A stretch of 10,703 nucleotides of DNA from Collinsella aerofaciens (GTDB taxonomy: Bacteria; Actinomycetota; Coriobacteriia; Coriobacteriales; Coriobacteriaceae). Below are positions 1 to 7,321 of the stretch, one piece after another. The position numbers were made by a program, and so were the translations under genes. The stretch covers positions 1 to 10,703 of the forward strand of contig RKAY01000079.1 of the NCBI GenBank assembly GCA_014846205.1, written 5' to 3'. The notes beneath the pieces are model-generated. The model saw nothing but the letters and a program-made list of their open reading frames with translations. It was not told the origin of the DNA and searched no databases. The stretch's first letter is position 1, and each line of letters opens with the position of its first letter.

Positions 1-248
1 TCAATCTGGCGACCGATAACGAGGGAAAGGAAACCCGCCGCGTACAGGTAACCGTCGTGACTCAAAACGACAACGAGGCCGTGGTCGGCAAGACGCAGAT
101 CAAGCGCGACGACCAGGGCAACGAGGTCAATGCTGGTATTCCCGTAACCAAACTGCGCGACGGCGATACCATCGTGGTTGACACCGGTGCCAGCATGACG
201 GCCGACGGCGGCGACTCCGGCAGCATGCCCGCCGACGAGGGCATGTAA
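1..248 (+). CDS. HlyD/MacA-like efflux adaptor (membrane-fusion) protein, C-terminal fragment
   Basis: The open frame enters from the left edge (first full codon at 3) and ends at TAA 246-248, giving the last 81 residues. The visible part has the short beta-strand pattern of the membrane-proximal end of HlyD/MacA/YknX adaptors: a strand near RRVQVTVV, a segment of alternating charged and hydrophobic residues, then a KLRDGDTIVVDTG strand-turn like the final GD-x-V-V segment of the family. The call leans on context, because the next two genes encode the ATPase and permease that such adaptors serve. The adaptor would be anchored outside the membrane and link substrate to the exporter. The last 20 or so residues are an acidic Gly/Ser/Asp/Met-rich tail, probably disordered. 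Its stop codon overlaps the next start by one base (TAATG), so translation is coupled. An unrelated extracellular protein cannot be excluded from this fragment alone. Confidence 0.6.
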   Translation, partial: NLATDNEGKETRRVQVTVVTQNDNEAVVGKTQIKRDDQGNEVNAGIPVTKLRDGDTIVVDTGASMTADGGDSGSMPADEGM

Positions 249-1021
249 TGCGTCCCGTCATCGACATTCGCAACGTGCACCGCATCTTTGAGAGCGATGC
301 CGGCTGCGCCCATATCCTGCACAACGTGAGCCTGGCGGTGAATCCCGGCGAGTTCGTGGCCATCACCGGTCCCTCGGGCTCGGGCAAATCGACGCTCATG
401 AATATCCTGGGGTGCCTGGACAAACCGACGGCGGGCGACTATTACCTGCAAGGCCTCAACGTGGCAGAGCTCGACGATGATGAGCTCACCGAGGTCCGCG
501 CGCTGAGTATCGGCTTTGTCTTTCAGAGCTTCAACCTGCTGCCACGCCTGTCGGTCATCGAAAACGTCATGCTGCCGCTGTCCTACACCAACGTACCCTG
601 CAACCAGCGCGAGATACGCGCCGTGCACGCGCTGCAGGCCGTCACGCTTCCGGTCGACCACTGGGACCACCGCATATCAGAGCTCTCGGGCGGACAGATG
701 CAGCGCGTCGCCATCGCCCGCGCCCTTGTCAACGATCCGCCCATCATTCTTGCCGACGAACCCACGGGCAACTTGGATTCCGCTACCGGGGCACTCGTCA
801 TGGAAACCTTCCACAAGCTTCAGGAACGCGGCAAGACCATCGTGCTCATCACGCATGACCCCGGCATTGCCGCCGAGGCAGACCGCGCCGTAACCATTCG
901 CGACGGCCGCATCCATGACGGCGCGTATATTGCGCATGCGCCGAATACGCTGCGCGGGGCCGTGAACAACCTGCCCACGATTTCGACATCCACTAATCGG
1001 CCGAAAGGAGCGAAGGAATGA
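248..1021 (+). CDS. ABC transporter ATP-binding protein, MacB/LolD/YknY type
   Basis: This is a 257-residue cytoplasmic ATPase that would power the permease encoded next. All ABC motifs are present and intact: Walker [10 protein letters not shown] (41-49), Q-loop Gln93 in [10 protein letters not shown], signature LSGGQ (146-150) followed by [10 protein letters not shown], Walker B IILADE (166-171) with EPTGNLDS, and the switch His203 in ITHD. The [18 protein letters not shown] stretch and the EPTGNLDS D-loop are typical of the MacB/LolD/FtsE-like exporter subfamily. The start ATG at 248 shares a base with the upstream stop and has GAGGG about 6 bases before it. The family usually ends near residue 225, and the extra 30 or so residues here are polar and have no recognisable motif. 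The gene overlaps the permease gene by 4 bases (ATGA). The exported substrate (peptide, drug or lipid-linked molecule) cannot be read from the sequence. Confidence 0.93.
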   Translation: MRPVIDIRNVHRIFESDAGCAHILHNVSLAVNPGEFVAITGPSGSGKSTLMNILGCLDKPTAGDYYLQGLNVAELDDDELTEVRALSIGFVFQSFNLLPRLSVIENVMLPLSYTNVPCNQREIRAVHALQAVTLPVDHWDHRISELSGGQMQRVAIARALVNDPPIILADEPTGNLDSATGALVMETFHKLQERGKTIVLITHDPGIAAEADRAVTIRDGRIHDGAYIAHAPNTLRGAVNNLPTISTSTNRPKGAKE

Positions 1022-2232
1022 GCACTCGCGATCTTATCCAAGAAGCCCTTCACTCCCTCGAGGCAAACAAGGGACGCAGCCTGCTCACCATCCTGGGCAT
1101 TGTCATTGGCATTGCCTCGGTCATCGCCATGACCTCGCTCATCGGCGGCATCCAAAACAGCCTAGTCAACAGCCTGGGCCTCAATGCAGCCCGCATGGTA
1201 GAGATCTATTCGTCCCAAGAACTCACCGATTCGGATGTGGAAAAGCTTCGCAAACTGGTGCCGCAGATTGAGCAGATCGGCATCGTCGACAGCGCCTATT
1301 CCGAGTACAAGGTCGGGGATAAAAGCTATACCGTCATGGCGCAGGGAGTGGACAGCGACATGCTCGACACCGTGGGTGCGAGCAAGCTTGTGGCCGGACG
1401 TACCTACTCCGATGTCGAGTCCCAGTCCGGCGCGCGGGTGGCTCTCATCAGCCGCGGTGGAGCCGGTCAGCTGTACGGCAACGAACAGGACGCGCTGGGC
1501 AAAACCATCAAGGTATCGGGCGGTGAGGTGCAGATTATCGGCGTCATCGATGGCGGCAGCGACTCAATGGGCTCGCTCACCCTGTACATGCCGCGCGCCA
1601 CAATCGCCGATCTCTACGGTGACGACAATCCGACGTTTCCGAGCGTAACGGCGCTCGCTGTAGAGAGCACCGACATGGATGAGCTCTGCAAGACCATCGA
1701 GACCAAGGTGCGCAGCATAAAAGGCATCTCAGAGGACGACGAGTACGATAGCGTCACGGTAAGCTCCATGAAAAGCGCCATCGACGCCCTCAACTCGTTT
1801 ATGGGGGCATTCTCGCTCATCATGGGCGCGGTCGCCAGTATTTCGCTGCTCGTGGGCGGTATCGGCATCATGAACATGATGCTCACCAACGTGACGGAGC
1901 GCATTCGCGAGATCGGTATTCGCCGCGCTATGGGCGCAAGCCGCCGCGATATCACCGCCCAGTTTTTGGCCGAGTCTTCGGCGCTGTGCATCACCGGCGG
2001 CATTTTAGGTGTTGTGATTGGCTATCTGCTGGCCTGGGGGCTCACGTTTTTTGCCACCAACTCGGGCATTATGGACGAGTTCGGAGCCAGCGGAGCCATT
2101 ACTCCGAGCTTTTCTGTTTCGACCGTGCTGTTGGCGTTTGCCGTGTCCGTCGGCATCGGCGTCATCTTCGGCTTCTACCCCGCCCGCCGAGCCGCCAAGC
2201 TCGATCCGGTCGAATGTCTGCGCTACCAGTAA
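1018..2232 (+). CDS. ABC transporter permease, FtsX/MacB family
   Basis: This 404-residue protein has the standard MacB-type layout. There is one N-terminal membrane segment (about 21-43, LLTILGIVIGIASVIAM), a large external domain (about 45-260, MacB periplasmic-core type), and three C-terminal membrane segments (about 263-289, 322-345, 367-388). The family motif ERIREIGIRRAMGAS (294-308) between segments 2 and 3 is the cytoplasmic coupling loop. The C-terminus ends YPARRAAKLDPVECLRYQ (387-404), a near-universal ending of this family. A strong Shine-Dalgarno (GAAAGGAG, 1003-1010) precedes the ATG, which overlaps the ATPase stop by 4 bases. With the adaptor and ATPase it forms a three-part mechanotransmission exporter. 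No TolC-like outer membrane protein is seen or needed in a single-membrane cell, so the Bacillus YknXYZ arrangement is the closest precedent. No fused ATPase domain is present, unlike E. coli MacB. The substrate is unknown. Confidence 0.93.
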   Translation: MSTRDLIQEALHSLEANKGRSLLTILGIVIGIASVIAMTSLIGGIQNSLVNSLGLNAARMVEIYSSQELTDSDVEKLRKLVPQIEQIGIVDSAYSEYKVGDKSYTVMAQGVDSDMLDTVGASKLVAGRTYSDVESQSGARVALISRGGAGQLYGNEQDALGKTIKVSGGEVQIIGVIDGGSDSMGSLTLYMPRATIADLYGDDNPTFPSVTALAVESTDMDELCKTIETKVRSIKGISEDDEYDSVTVSSMKSAIDALNSFMGAFSLIMGAVASISLLVGGIGIMNMMLTNVTERIREIGIRRAMGASRRDITAQFLAESSALCITGGILGVVIGYLLAWGLTFFATNSGIMDEFGASGAITPSFSVSTVLLAFAVSVGIGVIFGFYPARRAAKLDPVECLRYQ

Positions 2233-2236
2233 GGCA

Positions 2237-2323
2237 ATCCCTCTAAGTTGCGGTGAGATAAGGACCGTTTAGGCTGTTAAAAGGCTTATTCAGTCCCTAT
2301 TTCACCGCAACTCAGAGAGGGAT
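2237..2323. repeat. Long imperfect inverted repeat between convergent genes
   Basis: The left arm (2237-2265) reads ATCCCTCT, then AAGTTGCGGTGAGATAAGGAC. The reverse complement of the right arm (2293-2323) reads ATCCCTCT, then CTGAGTTGCGGTGAAATAGGGAC. The arms match over nearly 29 bases, with a 2-base size difference and two substitutions, around a 27-base loop (2266-2292). It lies between the permease stop (2232) and the TetR-gene stop (2336), which are transcribed toward each other. There is no clear T-run after either arm, so it is not a textbook terminator. It could still stop transcription from both sides, or be a palindromic intergenic mobile repeat (MITE/REP-like). Confidence 0.75.
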
Positions 2324-2335
2324 ACGGCGCAAGTG

Positions 2336-2947
2336 CTATTCGAAACGAGATTCCAGGCTCGACAGGCCATTAAGAGTCAGGTCGTTGGCGACCGCCGAGA
2401 CGCGCTCGATGGGAACCGAGCCGTCGGAGAGTGCCCACGTGCGATAGATGCCGATAATACCCGAGAGCAAAAACGCCAGGTAGTAATCGAACAACTCGTC
2501 TTTGAGACCCATGGGCAGCAGGTCGCGCTCGGCAATCTCACGCTCGAGCGGCGCACGAAGACGTGCCATAAAATCATCGAGCGGAATGTTTTCGATCAAT
2601 TGACGATTGAGCACCAGGTTGTTGCACAATGCCTCGTTAACCGTTCTAAAAAAGGTCGCCGCGGCACCGAGGGCACGCTCGTTGGGGTCACTACCCAACG
2701 AGGCGAGCGTACGCTCAACCGAATCGACAATCATCCCCACAACGTCCTCGGCGATAGCATCGAGCAGGCCGTCGACCGTACCAAAGTGCACGTAAAAGGT
2801 CTTACGGTCGACATTGGCCTCGCGCGCGATGGCGCTCACCGTAATGTCTGCCAGCGGCTTTTCCATCAGCAGGCGCTCAAAAGCCGAAAGGATCGCATTG
2901 CGGCTTCGGACGATGCGGCGGTCAAGCCGCGGTTTCTTGCTGGCCAT
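2336..2947 (-). CDS. TetR/AcrR-family transcriptional regulator
   Basis: This is a 203-residue DNA-binding repressor-type protein. The N-terminal helix-turn-helix spans about residues 15-62 and carries the family signature ITVSAIAREANVDRKTFYVHF (35-55), including the TFYVHF segment of the recognition helix. The remainder is all-helical. A C-terminal stretch around YYLAFLLSGIIGIYRTW resembles the ligand/dimer domain seen in Gram-positive TetR proteins with a TetR_C_7-like C-terminus (a recalled resemblance). The ATG at 2945-2947 has AAGGGG 8 bases upstream. The protein probably represses its own promoter, and a possible operator is listed at 2992-3013. Its other target is uncertain. The convergent efflux operon is the nearest transporter, but its promoter is outside the window. 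The membrane-protein gene upstream reads in the same direction and could share transcription. Confidence 0.92.
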   Translation of the reverse strand: MASKKPRLDRRIVRSRNAILSAFERLLMEKPLADITVSAIAREANVDRKTFYVHFGTVDGLLDAIAEDVVGMIVDSVERTLASLGSDPNERALGAAATFFRTVNEALCNNLVLNRQLIENIPLDDFMARLRAPLEREIAERDLLPMGLKDELFDYYLAFLLSGIIGIYRTWALSDGSVPIERVSAVANDLTLNGLSSLESRFE

Positions 2948-2991
2948 AAGCGTGCCCCTTCGAAGTATCGGAATTCCTCTACAAATGAGAA

Positions 2992-3013
2992 ATAATCTAC
3001 GTAAGGGGATTAT
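2992..3013. promoter_or_regulatory. Possible TetR-type operator upstream of the regulator gene
   Basis: ATAATC (2992-2997) and GATTAT (3008-3013) form a 6-base inverted repeat with a 10-base gap, 45 bases upstream of the regulator start. TetR-family operators are usually imperfect palindromes of this span and lie in the regulator's own promoter. Two TTCGAA palindromes (2959-2964 and 3020-3025) flank the region. I could not find a convincing -35/-10 pair here, so the assignment is tentative. Confidence 0.3.
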
Positions 3014-3085
3014 CCTACATTCGAAGCAAATGTGGCCAGCACCATAGAGAACGCACGACTCGCACCGCGCGTAGGGACTGAGCGA

Positions 3086-4399
3086 TTACCGATCTCGCTC
3101 CTTGGGGCGTTTGTGCTTATTGAGTGCCGCCGGAGACACACGAATACCGTCGCCCGTCTGGCGCACGAAGGATTTACGCTCATGCTTAGAGGCCACAGAA
3201 GGCTTCTGAGCGTGTTGGACGGGATCAACCGTAACAGCATTCGCGGGATGCGATTTAGCTGGCGCAGAAGCCGTCTGACGGCTCCATCCGAGCTTTCGCT
3301 TAAAACGTTCCCAGCGCACGGGGACGCTCTCGGTATGGGTGCTTCTAAGGCCTAGCACGGACGCAGACAAAATAGTCGGAGCGATAAAGGTGATCAAGCG
3401 CCACAGCAGATAACCCGCAGTCGATGCGGAGCCAAAGAAGTGGCCCAGGAACAACGCGAATCCGCCCTCGGCGCCACCCGTACCGCCGGGCAGCGGCACG
3501 GCAGAGCTCAGCAGCTGAACAAAGGCACTGGCCGCCATAACCGAGAAAAAGTCAACATCGTGCTTGCCAAAAGAGAGCATCAAAAAGTACGGCACCAGAT
3601 AGAAAAACGCGAGCTGCAGCATCGTGATAACCACGGTGAGCATCATGGACGAGAAATGTCCGGCCGAACGTTTGAACTTTTCGGAAAACGATTGAATCTC
3701 GCCGTCCACAAAGGTTCGCCAGCCATCGATTTTTGTCGCCGAGACACCGATACGCTCGAGCCAATTGATGATGCAATGGGCGACACGGGTGACGGTTTTG
3801 GGCAAAAGCGCAACAGCAAATACGCCAAGCAAGATAAGGCAATGGCCGCCAAAGCTAAAGATGCACAGGAGTGTCATGTCGCCATAGCGCTCGGCGAAAA
3901 ACGGCATACGGGCGAGCAGCAAAATGGCGCCCCATGCCACCAGGCCAAACTGGTACACGATAAAACGCGTAAACTGCGTCGCGCCTGCCTCGCCTACGTT
4001 GAGGCCGGTCCTGGTAAGGCGATAAATCTGTGCCGGCGAGGAACCGACCATCATAGGCGTAAGGTTACCAAAGAAAATGCCGCTCGCCTCTACCGAGATA
4101 AGGTCGCGCACGCCGACGGGCGAATCGGGATCGACCCATACGGCAATAGCATAAGCAATGATGCCAAAGAGCAGGTAGACCAGCATACACAAGCAGGCGA
4201 CGATAAGCCAGGGAGCCTGAACGCTTGCCATAGCGGCCCAGAATTGCCCCATTTGCCCGGTTACAACCAAATAGACGATATAGCCTACCAGAACGATGCC
4301 GATAAATAATGCGCCACGACGAGCGCTCTTATTGTCATCGCCGCCCGATACCTCAACCTCAACCTGGGGCTTATGCGAATGCTTAGAGGACTCGACCAT
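3086..4399 (-). CDS. YbhN/LPG-synthase-TM family membrane protein (flippase-like)
   Basis: This 437-residue polytopic inner-membrane protein belongs to the UPF0104/YbhN family (lysylphosphatidylglycerol synthetase transmembrane region, flippase-like). Hydrophobic segments lie at about 29-47, 62-89, 147-163, 175-198, 250-277, 285-300 and 328-351. The family hallmark PLPGGTGGAEGGF (302-314) is present, as is the conserved GNLTPMMVGSSPAQIYRL region (111-128). No catalytic GNAT-like aminoacyl-transfer domain follows, so it is not a full MprF. Transport or flipping of a lipid or polyprenyl intermediate is possible but unproven. The last 85 or so residues (352-437) form a basic, Ser/Ala/His/Lys-rich tail. 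I chose the ATG at 4397-4399 because AAGGAG sits 4 bases upstream. The frame stays open further upstream, but only by running through the terminator and tRNA gene. A TACAAT box (4433-4438) may be the -10 of its own promoter. Confidence 0.88.
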   Translation of the reverse strand: MVESSKHSHKPQVEVEVSGGDDNKSARRGALFIGIVLVGYIVYLVVTGQMGQFWAAMASVQAPWLIVACLCMLVYLLFGIIAYAIAVWVDPDSPVGVRDLISVEASGIFFGNLTPMMVGSSPAQIYRLTRTGLNVGEAGATQFTRFIVYQFGLVAWGAILLLARMPFFAERYGDMTLLCIFSFGGHCLILLGVFAVALLPKTVTRVAHCIINWLERIGVSATKIDGWRTFVDGEIQSFSEKFKRSAGHFSSMMLTVVITMLQLAFFYLVPYFLMLSFGKHDVDFFSVMAASAFVQLLSSAVPLPGGTGGAEGGFALFLGHFFGSASTAGYLLWRLITFIAPTILSASVLGLRSTHTESVPVRWERFKRKLGWSRQTASAPAKSHPANAVTVDPVQHAQKPSVASKHERKSFVRQTGDGIRVSPAALNKHKRPKERDR

Positions 4400-4520
4400 G
4401 AGGCTCCTTCTTAGTACAGATAAATCTTGCCTATTGTACCCGCAAGGCGCACAAGCAGTACGTAGAGCATGTGTTGCGCAAGGAAAAACAGGAGCAGGCT
4501 TTATGTATGGCGTAACCACG

Positions 4521-4556
4521 AAAATAAAAAACCCGAACCTCCGTAGAAGTTCGGGT
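4521..4556 (-). terminator. Rho-independent terminator after tRNA-Glu
   Basis: Read on the - strand, ACCCGAAC and GTTCGGGT form an 8-bp stem (arms 4549-4556 and 4531-4538) with a 10-base loop. The stem is followed by TTTTTATTTT (4521-4530). It starts 10 bases after the CCA end of the tRNA, so it ends the tRNA transcript and separates it from the downstream membrane-protein gene. Confidence 0.9.
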
Positions 4557-4566
4557 ATCAGATGCT

Positions 4567-4643
4567 TGGTAGCCCGTACCAGATTCGAACTGGTGATCTC
4601 CGCCTTGAGAGGGCGGCGTCCTAAACCGCTAGACGAACGGGCC
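4567..4643 (-). tRNA. tRNA-Glu (anticodon CTC), CCA end encoded
   Basis: The - strand folds into a full cloverleaf of 77 bases. The acceptor GGCCCGT pairs with ACGGGCT (first pair G-U). The D arm is GTCTAGCGGTTTAGGAC. The anticodon stem CCGCC/GGCGG encloses loop CTCTCAA, giving anticodon CTC at positions 34-36, which reads the GAG glutamate codon. The variable loop is AGATC and the T arm is ACCAGTTCGAATCTGGT. Discriminator A (4570) is followed by an encoded CCA (4567-4569). The D- and T-arm sequences closely follow bacterial tRNA-Glu. It has its own promoter and terminator and lies just downstream of the CCA-adding enzyme gene. Confidence 0.97.
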
Positions 4644-4677
4644 ACATGACATCTGCACTGCCGTGCTGCGAAGAAAT

Positions 4678-4706
4678 ATATTACGGGACAAAAAACGCGA
4701 GCGCAA
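4678..4706 (-). promoter_or_regulatory. Promoter of tRNA-Glu
   Basis: On the - strand, TTGCGC (4701-4706) and TAATAT (4678-4683) are separated by exactly 17 bases, matching a sigma-70-type -35/-10 pair. Transcription would start near 4671, about 28 bases before the mature tRNA 5' end at 4643, leaving a short leader for RNase P. The tRNA can therefore be expressed independently of cca. Confidence 0.7.
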
Positions 4707-4795
4707 GAAGAAATTCCAAATTGGTGAAATTTTGTCGGCAGGTTATGGAAAGCGCAGGTCAGGAGGGTAACTCAAATACTCCCGTCCCAAATGAG

Positions 4796-6190
4796 CTACC
4801 CCAGGTTCAGGTGGGCCAGGAGGCCTTCACGATCGTTGGGAATGTTATCCTCGATAACGGCATCGAGGGCGGCGTTCAGCAGCTGACCCAGCTCGGGGCC
4901 TGGCTGGACACCGGCACGAATCAGGTCGCCGCCGTTGATGGCAAGCATCTTGAGCGTATAGGGCTCCCCCGCCTCCAGCAGATCGTGAGCGAGCGCACGC
5001 ATCTCCTCAATCGTCTCGACGTAATAGAAGCACGAGGGCGCCTTGCCAAGCGTATCGGCACGCTTAAGGTCCATGAGCTCGTCCATCAGACGCGGCGTAT
5101 CGACACCCTCGCCCGAAAGTGCGCACATCATATTGAGCAAGCAGGATCGCTCGGGACGCAGCGGCTTGTCGTGGTATTTGATCAGCAGGCACACATCGCG
5201 CACCAAATCGTGCGAGAGCGCCAGCCGATCCATGATGACACGCGCCTTCTTGGCGCCGAGCTCGGGATGACCGTAGAAGTGTCCGCTGCCGGCGTGATCG
5301 ACCGTAAAGCACTCGGGCTTGGAAACGTCGTGCAAAAACGCCGCCCACATAAGGCTCGACGAGGGCGCGACGCCGTCGCACAGTGCCAGCTCCCCTGCCA
5401 CCGTCAGCACGCGGGCGATATGCTCATAGACGTTAAACGCATGATAGACACTGCACTGATCAAATCCGCGAGCGGACGCGAGCTCGGGCACGGCGGCGCA
5501 AACAAGCTCGGGGTAGCGCAACATGGCGTCTCCCCCGTGGCCGGTCGAAAGGATGCCCTCAAGCTCAATGCCCACACGCTCGCGCGCCACGGCATCAAGC
5601 AACGGCGCACATTCGGCCAGAGCCTGTTTGGTCGCAGGTTCAATCATAAAGTCCAGGCGGCAGGCAAAGCGCACCGCACGCAACATGCGCAGGGCATCCT
5701 CGTTAAAGCGGCGCTTAGGATCACCGACGGCGCGAATCAGCTTGCGGTCTAGGTCGCCCTGGCCATCGTAGCGGTCGACAAGGCCGCGCTCGGGATGCCA
5801 CGCCATGGCATTGACAGTAAAATCGCGGCGTGCCAGATCGTCCTCAAGCGAAGCGGCGCGCTCCACACTCTGGGGATGACGACCGTCGGTATAGAAGCCG
5901 TCCAGGCGGTAGGTGGTGACCTCAATGCGCTCGCCATCGCAAATGGCCGTAATGCCACCGAATTTAATGCCAGATTCAACCACAGCGATATCCGCTGCCT
6001 CGAGCGCCGCTTTGGACTCCTGCCACAGGCCGCTGCAACACATGTCCACATCGTGGCTGGGGCGCCCCATCAGGGCATCACGTACCCAACCGCCTACGTA
6101 CCAAGCCTCAAGACCGGCCGTCTCGAGCGCACGCAGGACACGGATGGAGGCATCGGTCGGCTGCGTACCGTTAAGCGAGATATTGCACAT
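4796..6190 (-). CDS. cca: CCA tRNA nucleotidyltransferase (class II)
   Basis: This cytoplasmic enzyme adds or repairs the 3' CCA of tRNAs using CTP and ATP without a nucleic-acid template. The 464-residue protein carries the class II motifs. The nucleotidyltransferase GG-xx-R motif is at 33-37 (YVGGWVRDALMGR), followed by the metal-binding pair Asp47/Asp49 in SHDVDM. RRDFTVNAMA (121-130) is present, as is the nucleotide-selecting RRFNEDALRMLRAVRF segment (160-175). A second domain has an HD signature, LHDVSKP (His287, Asp288), and KYHD (338-341), as in the HD-domain-containing bacterial CCA enzymes typical of actinobacteria and firmicutes. The ATG at 6188-6190 has AGGAGG 8 bases upstream. An upstream pair TTGCAG-17-TTTGAT may be its promoter but matches consensus weakly. 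I see no convincing terminator between cca and the tRNA promoter. Poly(A) polymerase, the related alternative, is unlikely in this lineage. Confidence 0.93.
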   Translation of the reverse strand: MCNISLNGTQPTDASIRVLRALETAGLEAWYVGGWVRDALMGRPSHDVDMCCSGLWQESKAALEAADIAVVESGIKFGGITAICDGERIEVTTYRLDGFYTDGRHPQSVERAASLEDDLARRDFTVNAMAWHPERGLVDRYDGQGDLDRKLIRAVGDPKRRFNEDALRMLRAVRFACRLDFMIEPATKQALAECAPLLDAVARERVGIELEGILSTGHGGDAMLRYPELVCAAVPELASARGFDQCSVYHAFNVYEHIARVLTVAGELALCDGVAPSSSLMWAAFLHDVSKPECFTVDHAGSGHFYGHPELGAKKARVIMDRLALSHDLVRDVCLLIKYHDKPLRPERSCLLNMMCALSGEGVDTPRLMDELMDLKRADTLGKAPSCFYYVETIEEMRALAHDLLEAGEPYTLKMLAINGGDLIRAGVQPGPELGQLLNAALDAVIEDNIPNDREGLLAHLNLG

Positions 6191-6283
6191 GCCTATGGCC
6201 TCCTGCGACTATCAAATTGACTATCGATTGCGTCTGCAAGAAGTCTAACAAGAAACAGCCTCCACTGCACACGCAAGTCCGAT

Positions 6284-6321
6284 AAACAAAAACGCATCCG
6301 TCTTGGTCTAAGACGGATGCG
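6284..6321 (-). terminator. Rho-independent terminator after the distal PfkB-family kinase
   Basis: On the - strand a perfect 12-bp stem (CGCATCCGTCTT paired with AAGACGGATGCG, arms 6310-6321 and 6293-6304) has a 5-base loop (6305-6309). It is followed by TTTTTGTTT (6284-6292). It lies 33 bases beyond the kinase stop at 6355 and separates that gene from cca. Confidence 0.93.
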
Positions 6322-6354
6322 AAATAATCGAACTATTCAGGCAATGTGCCGGAA

Positions 6355-7287
6355 CTAGCAAACCTGACGGATTGCGATACCCTTCTGGTACTCATCGACC
6401 TTGGCAAAATCGCCCAAACCCGGGCACTCGACCACGTTGGCGCCGGTAGCCATCGAAAGGCGCAGGGCGTCCTCGACGCGCTCGGGGGCGTCGTGCCACA
6501 CGGACAGGAACGCAGCGAGCGAGGAATCGCCGGCGCAGACGGTCGACAACAGCTTGACCTCAAAGGTACGGTTGGCAAACCAGATGTGCTCGCCGTTGGA
6601 GAAGTACGCGCCGGCGCCACCCAGGGTCAACAGCACGTTCTTAGCGCCCTTGGCGTGGAGCTCGGCCATCGCGCCCTTGACGGACTCATCGTCGCCACCG
6701 CTTACCTTAATGCCAAAGATGTCGAGCAGCTCGTCGTCGTTAGGCTTAATGAGGAGCGGCTCCATAGCAATGAGGTCGGCCAGCTGATGGCTCGAGATGT
6801 CGAGGACGAACTCGGCACCCTTGGCCTTGACACGGCGAAGTACCTCGGCCAGGAAGCCCTCGGAGGTGTTGGGGGGCAGCGAGCCGCTGATGACCAGGCA
6901 GGTCATGTCGTCGAGTGAATCGATGAGCTCAAACATCTCCTGCTCGTTGGCAGCATTGATGGCGGCACCGGCGTTGACCATGTTGTACTCGGTGTCGGGA
7001 CCGGCGTTGAGGAACACGTTGACACGCGTGATACCGTCGGTCCACACGGGCTTAACGGGCACGCCCAGGGCCTCGGCGCCCTTGACGATGAACTCGCCCG
7101 AGAAGCCGGCGAAAAAGCCCAGGATCGTCGTGTCGACGCCGTAGTGGTCGAGCGTAAACGAGACGTTGAGGCCCTTGCCGTTGGGGGTGTAGACCGCGTT
7201 ACGGGTGCGCGTAACGGTATTGGCGGACAGGCCGTCGCAGGAGATGTTGTAGTCAATAGCGGGATTTGCAGTCAGCGTGTAAATCAT
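6355..7287 (-). CDS. 1-phosphofructokinase-family hexose-phosphate kinase (PfkB superfamily), distal paralog
   Basis: This 310-residue ribokinase-fold kinase resembles FruK/LacC-type enzymes, which phosphorylate fructose-1-P or tagatose-6-P with ATP to give a bisphosphate for aldolase. The N-terminus MIYTLTANPAIDYN has the family's T-x-NPA-x-D substrate motif (Asp12). The sugar-phosphate motif NGKGLNVS is at 36-43, VWTDGITRVN at 81-90, SGSLPPN at 134-140, KPNDDEL at 181-187 and TLGGAGA at 221-227. The catalytic signature CAGDSSLAAF (251-260, base Asp254) has Cys where the family has Gly. I start at ATG 7287 because AAAGGA lies 6 bases upstream; an in-frame GTG at 7302 overlaps that ribosome site. 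The paralog upstream is the same length and identical at about 52 of the first 90 positions. The gene has its own leader and terminator. The exact substrate cannot be assigned. Confidence 0.88.
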   Translation of the reverse strand: MIYTLTANPAIDYNISCDGLSANTVTRTRNAVYTPNGKGLNVSFTLDHYGVDTTILGFFAGFSGEFIVKGAEALGVPVKPVWTDGITRVNVFLNAGPDTEYNMVNAGAAINAANEQEMFELIDSLDDMTCLVISGSLPPNTSEGFLAEVLRRVKAKGAEFVLDISSHQLADLIAMEPLLIKPNDDELLDIFGIKVSGGDDESVKGAMAELHAKGAKNVLLTLGGAGAYFSNGEHIWFANRTFEVKLLSTVCAGDSSLAAFLSVWHDAPERVEDALRLSMATGANVVECPGLGDFAKVDEYQKGIAIRQVC

Positions 7288-7321
7288 GAATGTTCCTTTC
7301 ACGAGGTAACATGTTGATGAA

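Noticed and set aside
62..670. A 202-codon - strand frame opposite the adaptor and ATPase genes
   Set aside because: It overlaps a canonical ABC ATPase on the + strand and shows no motif.
2333..2995. A 220-codon + strand frame opposite the TetR gene
   Set aside because: The - strand protein has a clear helix-turn-helix signature and Shine-Dalgarno; this frame has neither.
3440..4309. A 289-codon + strand frame opposite the YbhN gene, and a similar one at 7524-8393 opposite a kinase
   Set aside because: Both are highly charged, low-complexity translations of the complementary strand, with no ribosome site or domain.
4400..4645. An 82-residue N-terminal extension of the YbhN protein
   Set aside because: The extension would be translated from the terminator and the tRNA-Glu gene. 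The ATG at 4399 has a good Shine-Dalgarno and fits the family.
4740..4795. A GGAG...CTCC hairpin as a cca terminator
   Set aside because: The stem is only about 4 bp and has no T-run, so it is not reported as a terminator.
4646..5752. A 368-codon + strand frame opposite cca
   Set aside because: Antisense shadow without family motifs; the - strand frame carries the complete CCA-enzyme motif set.
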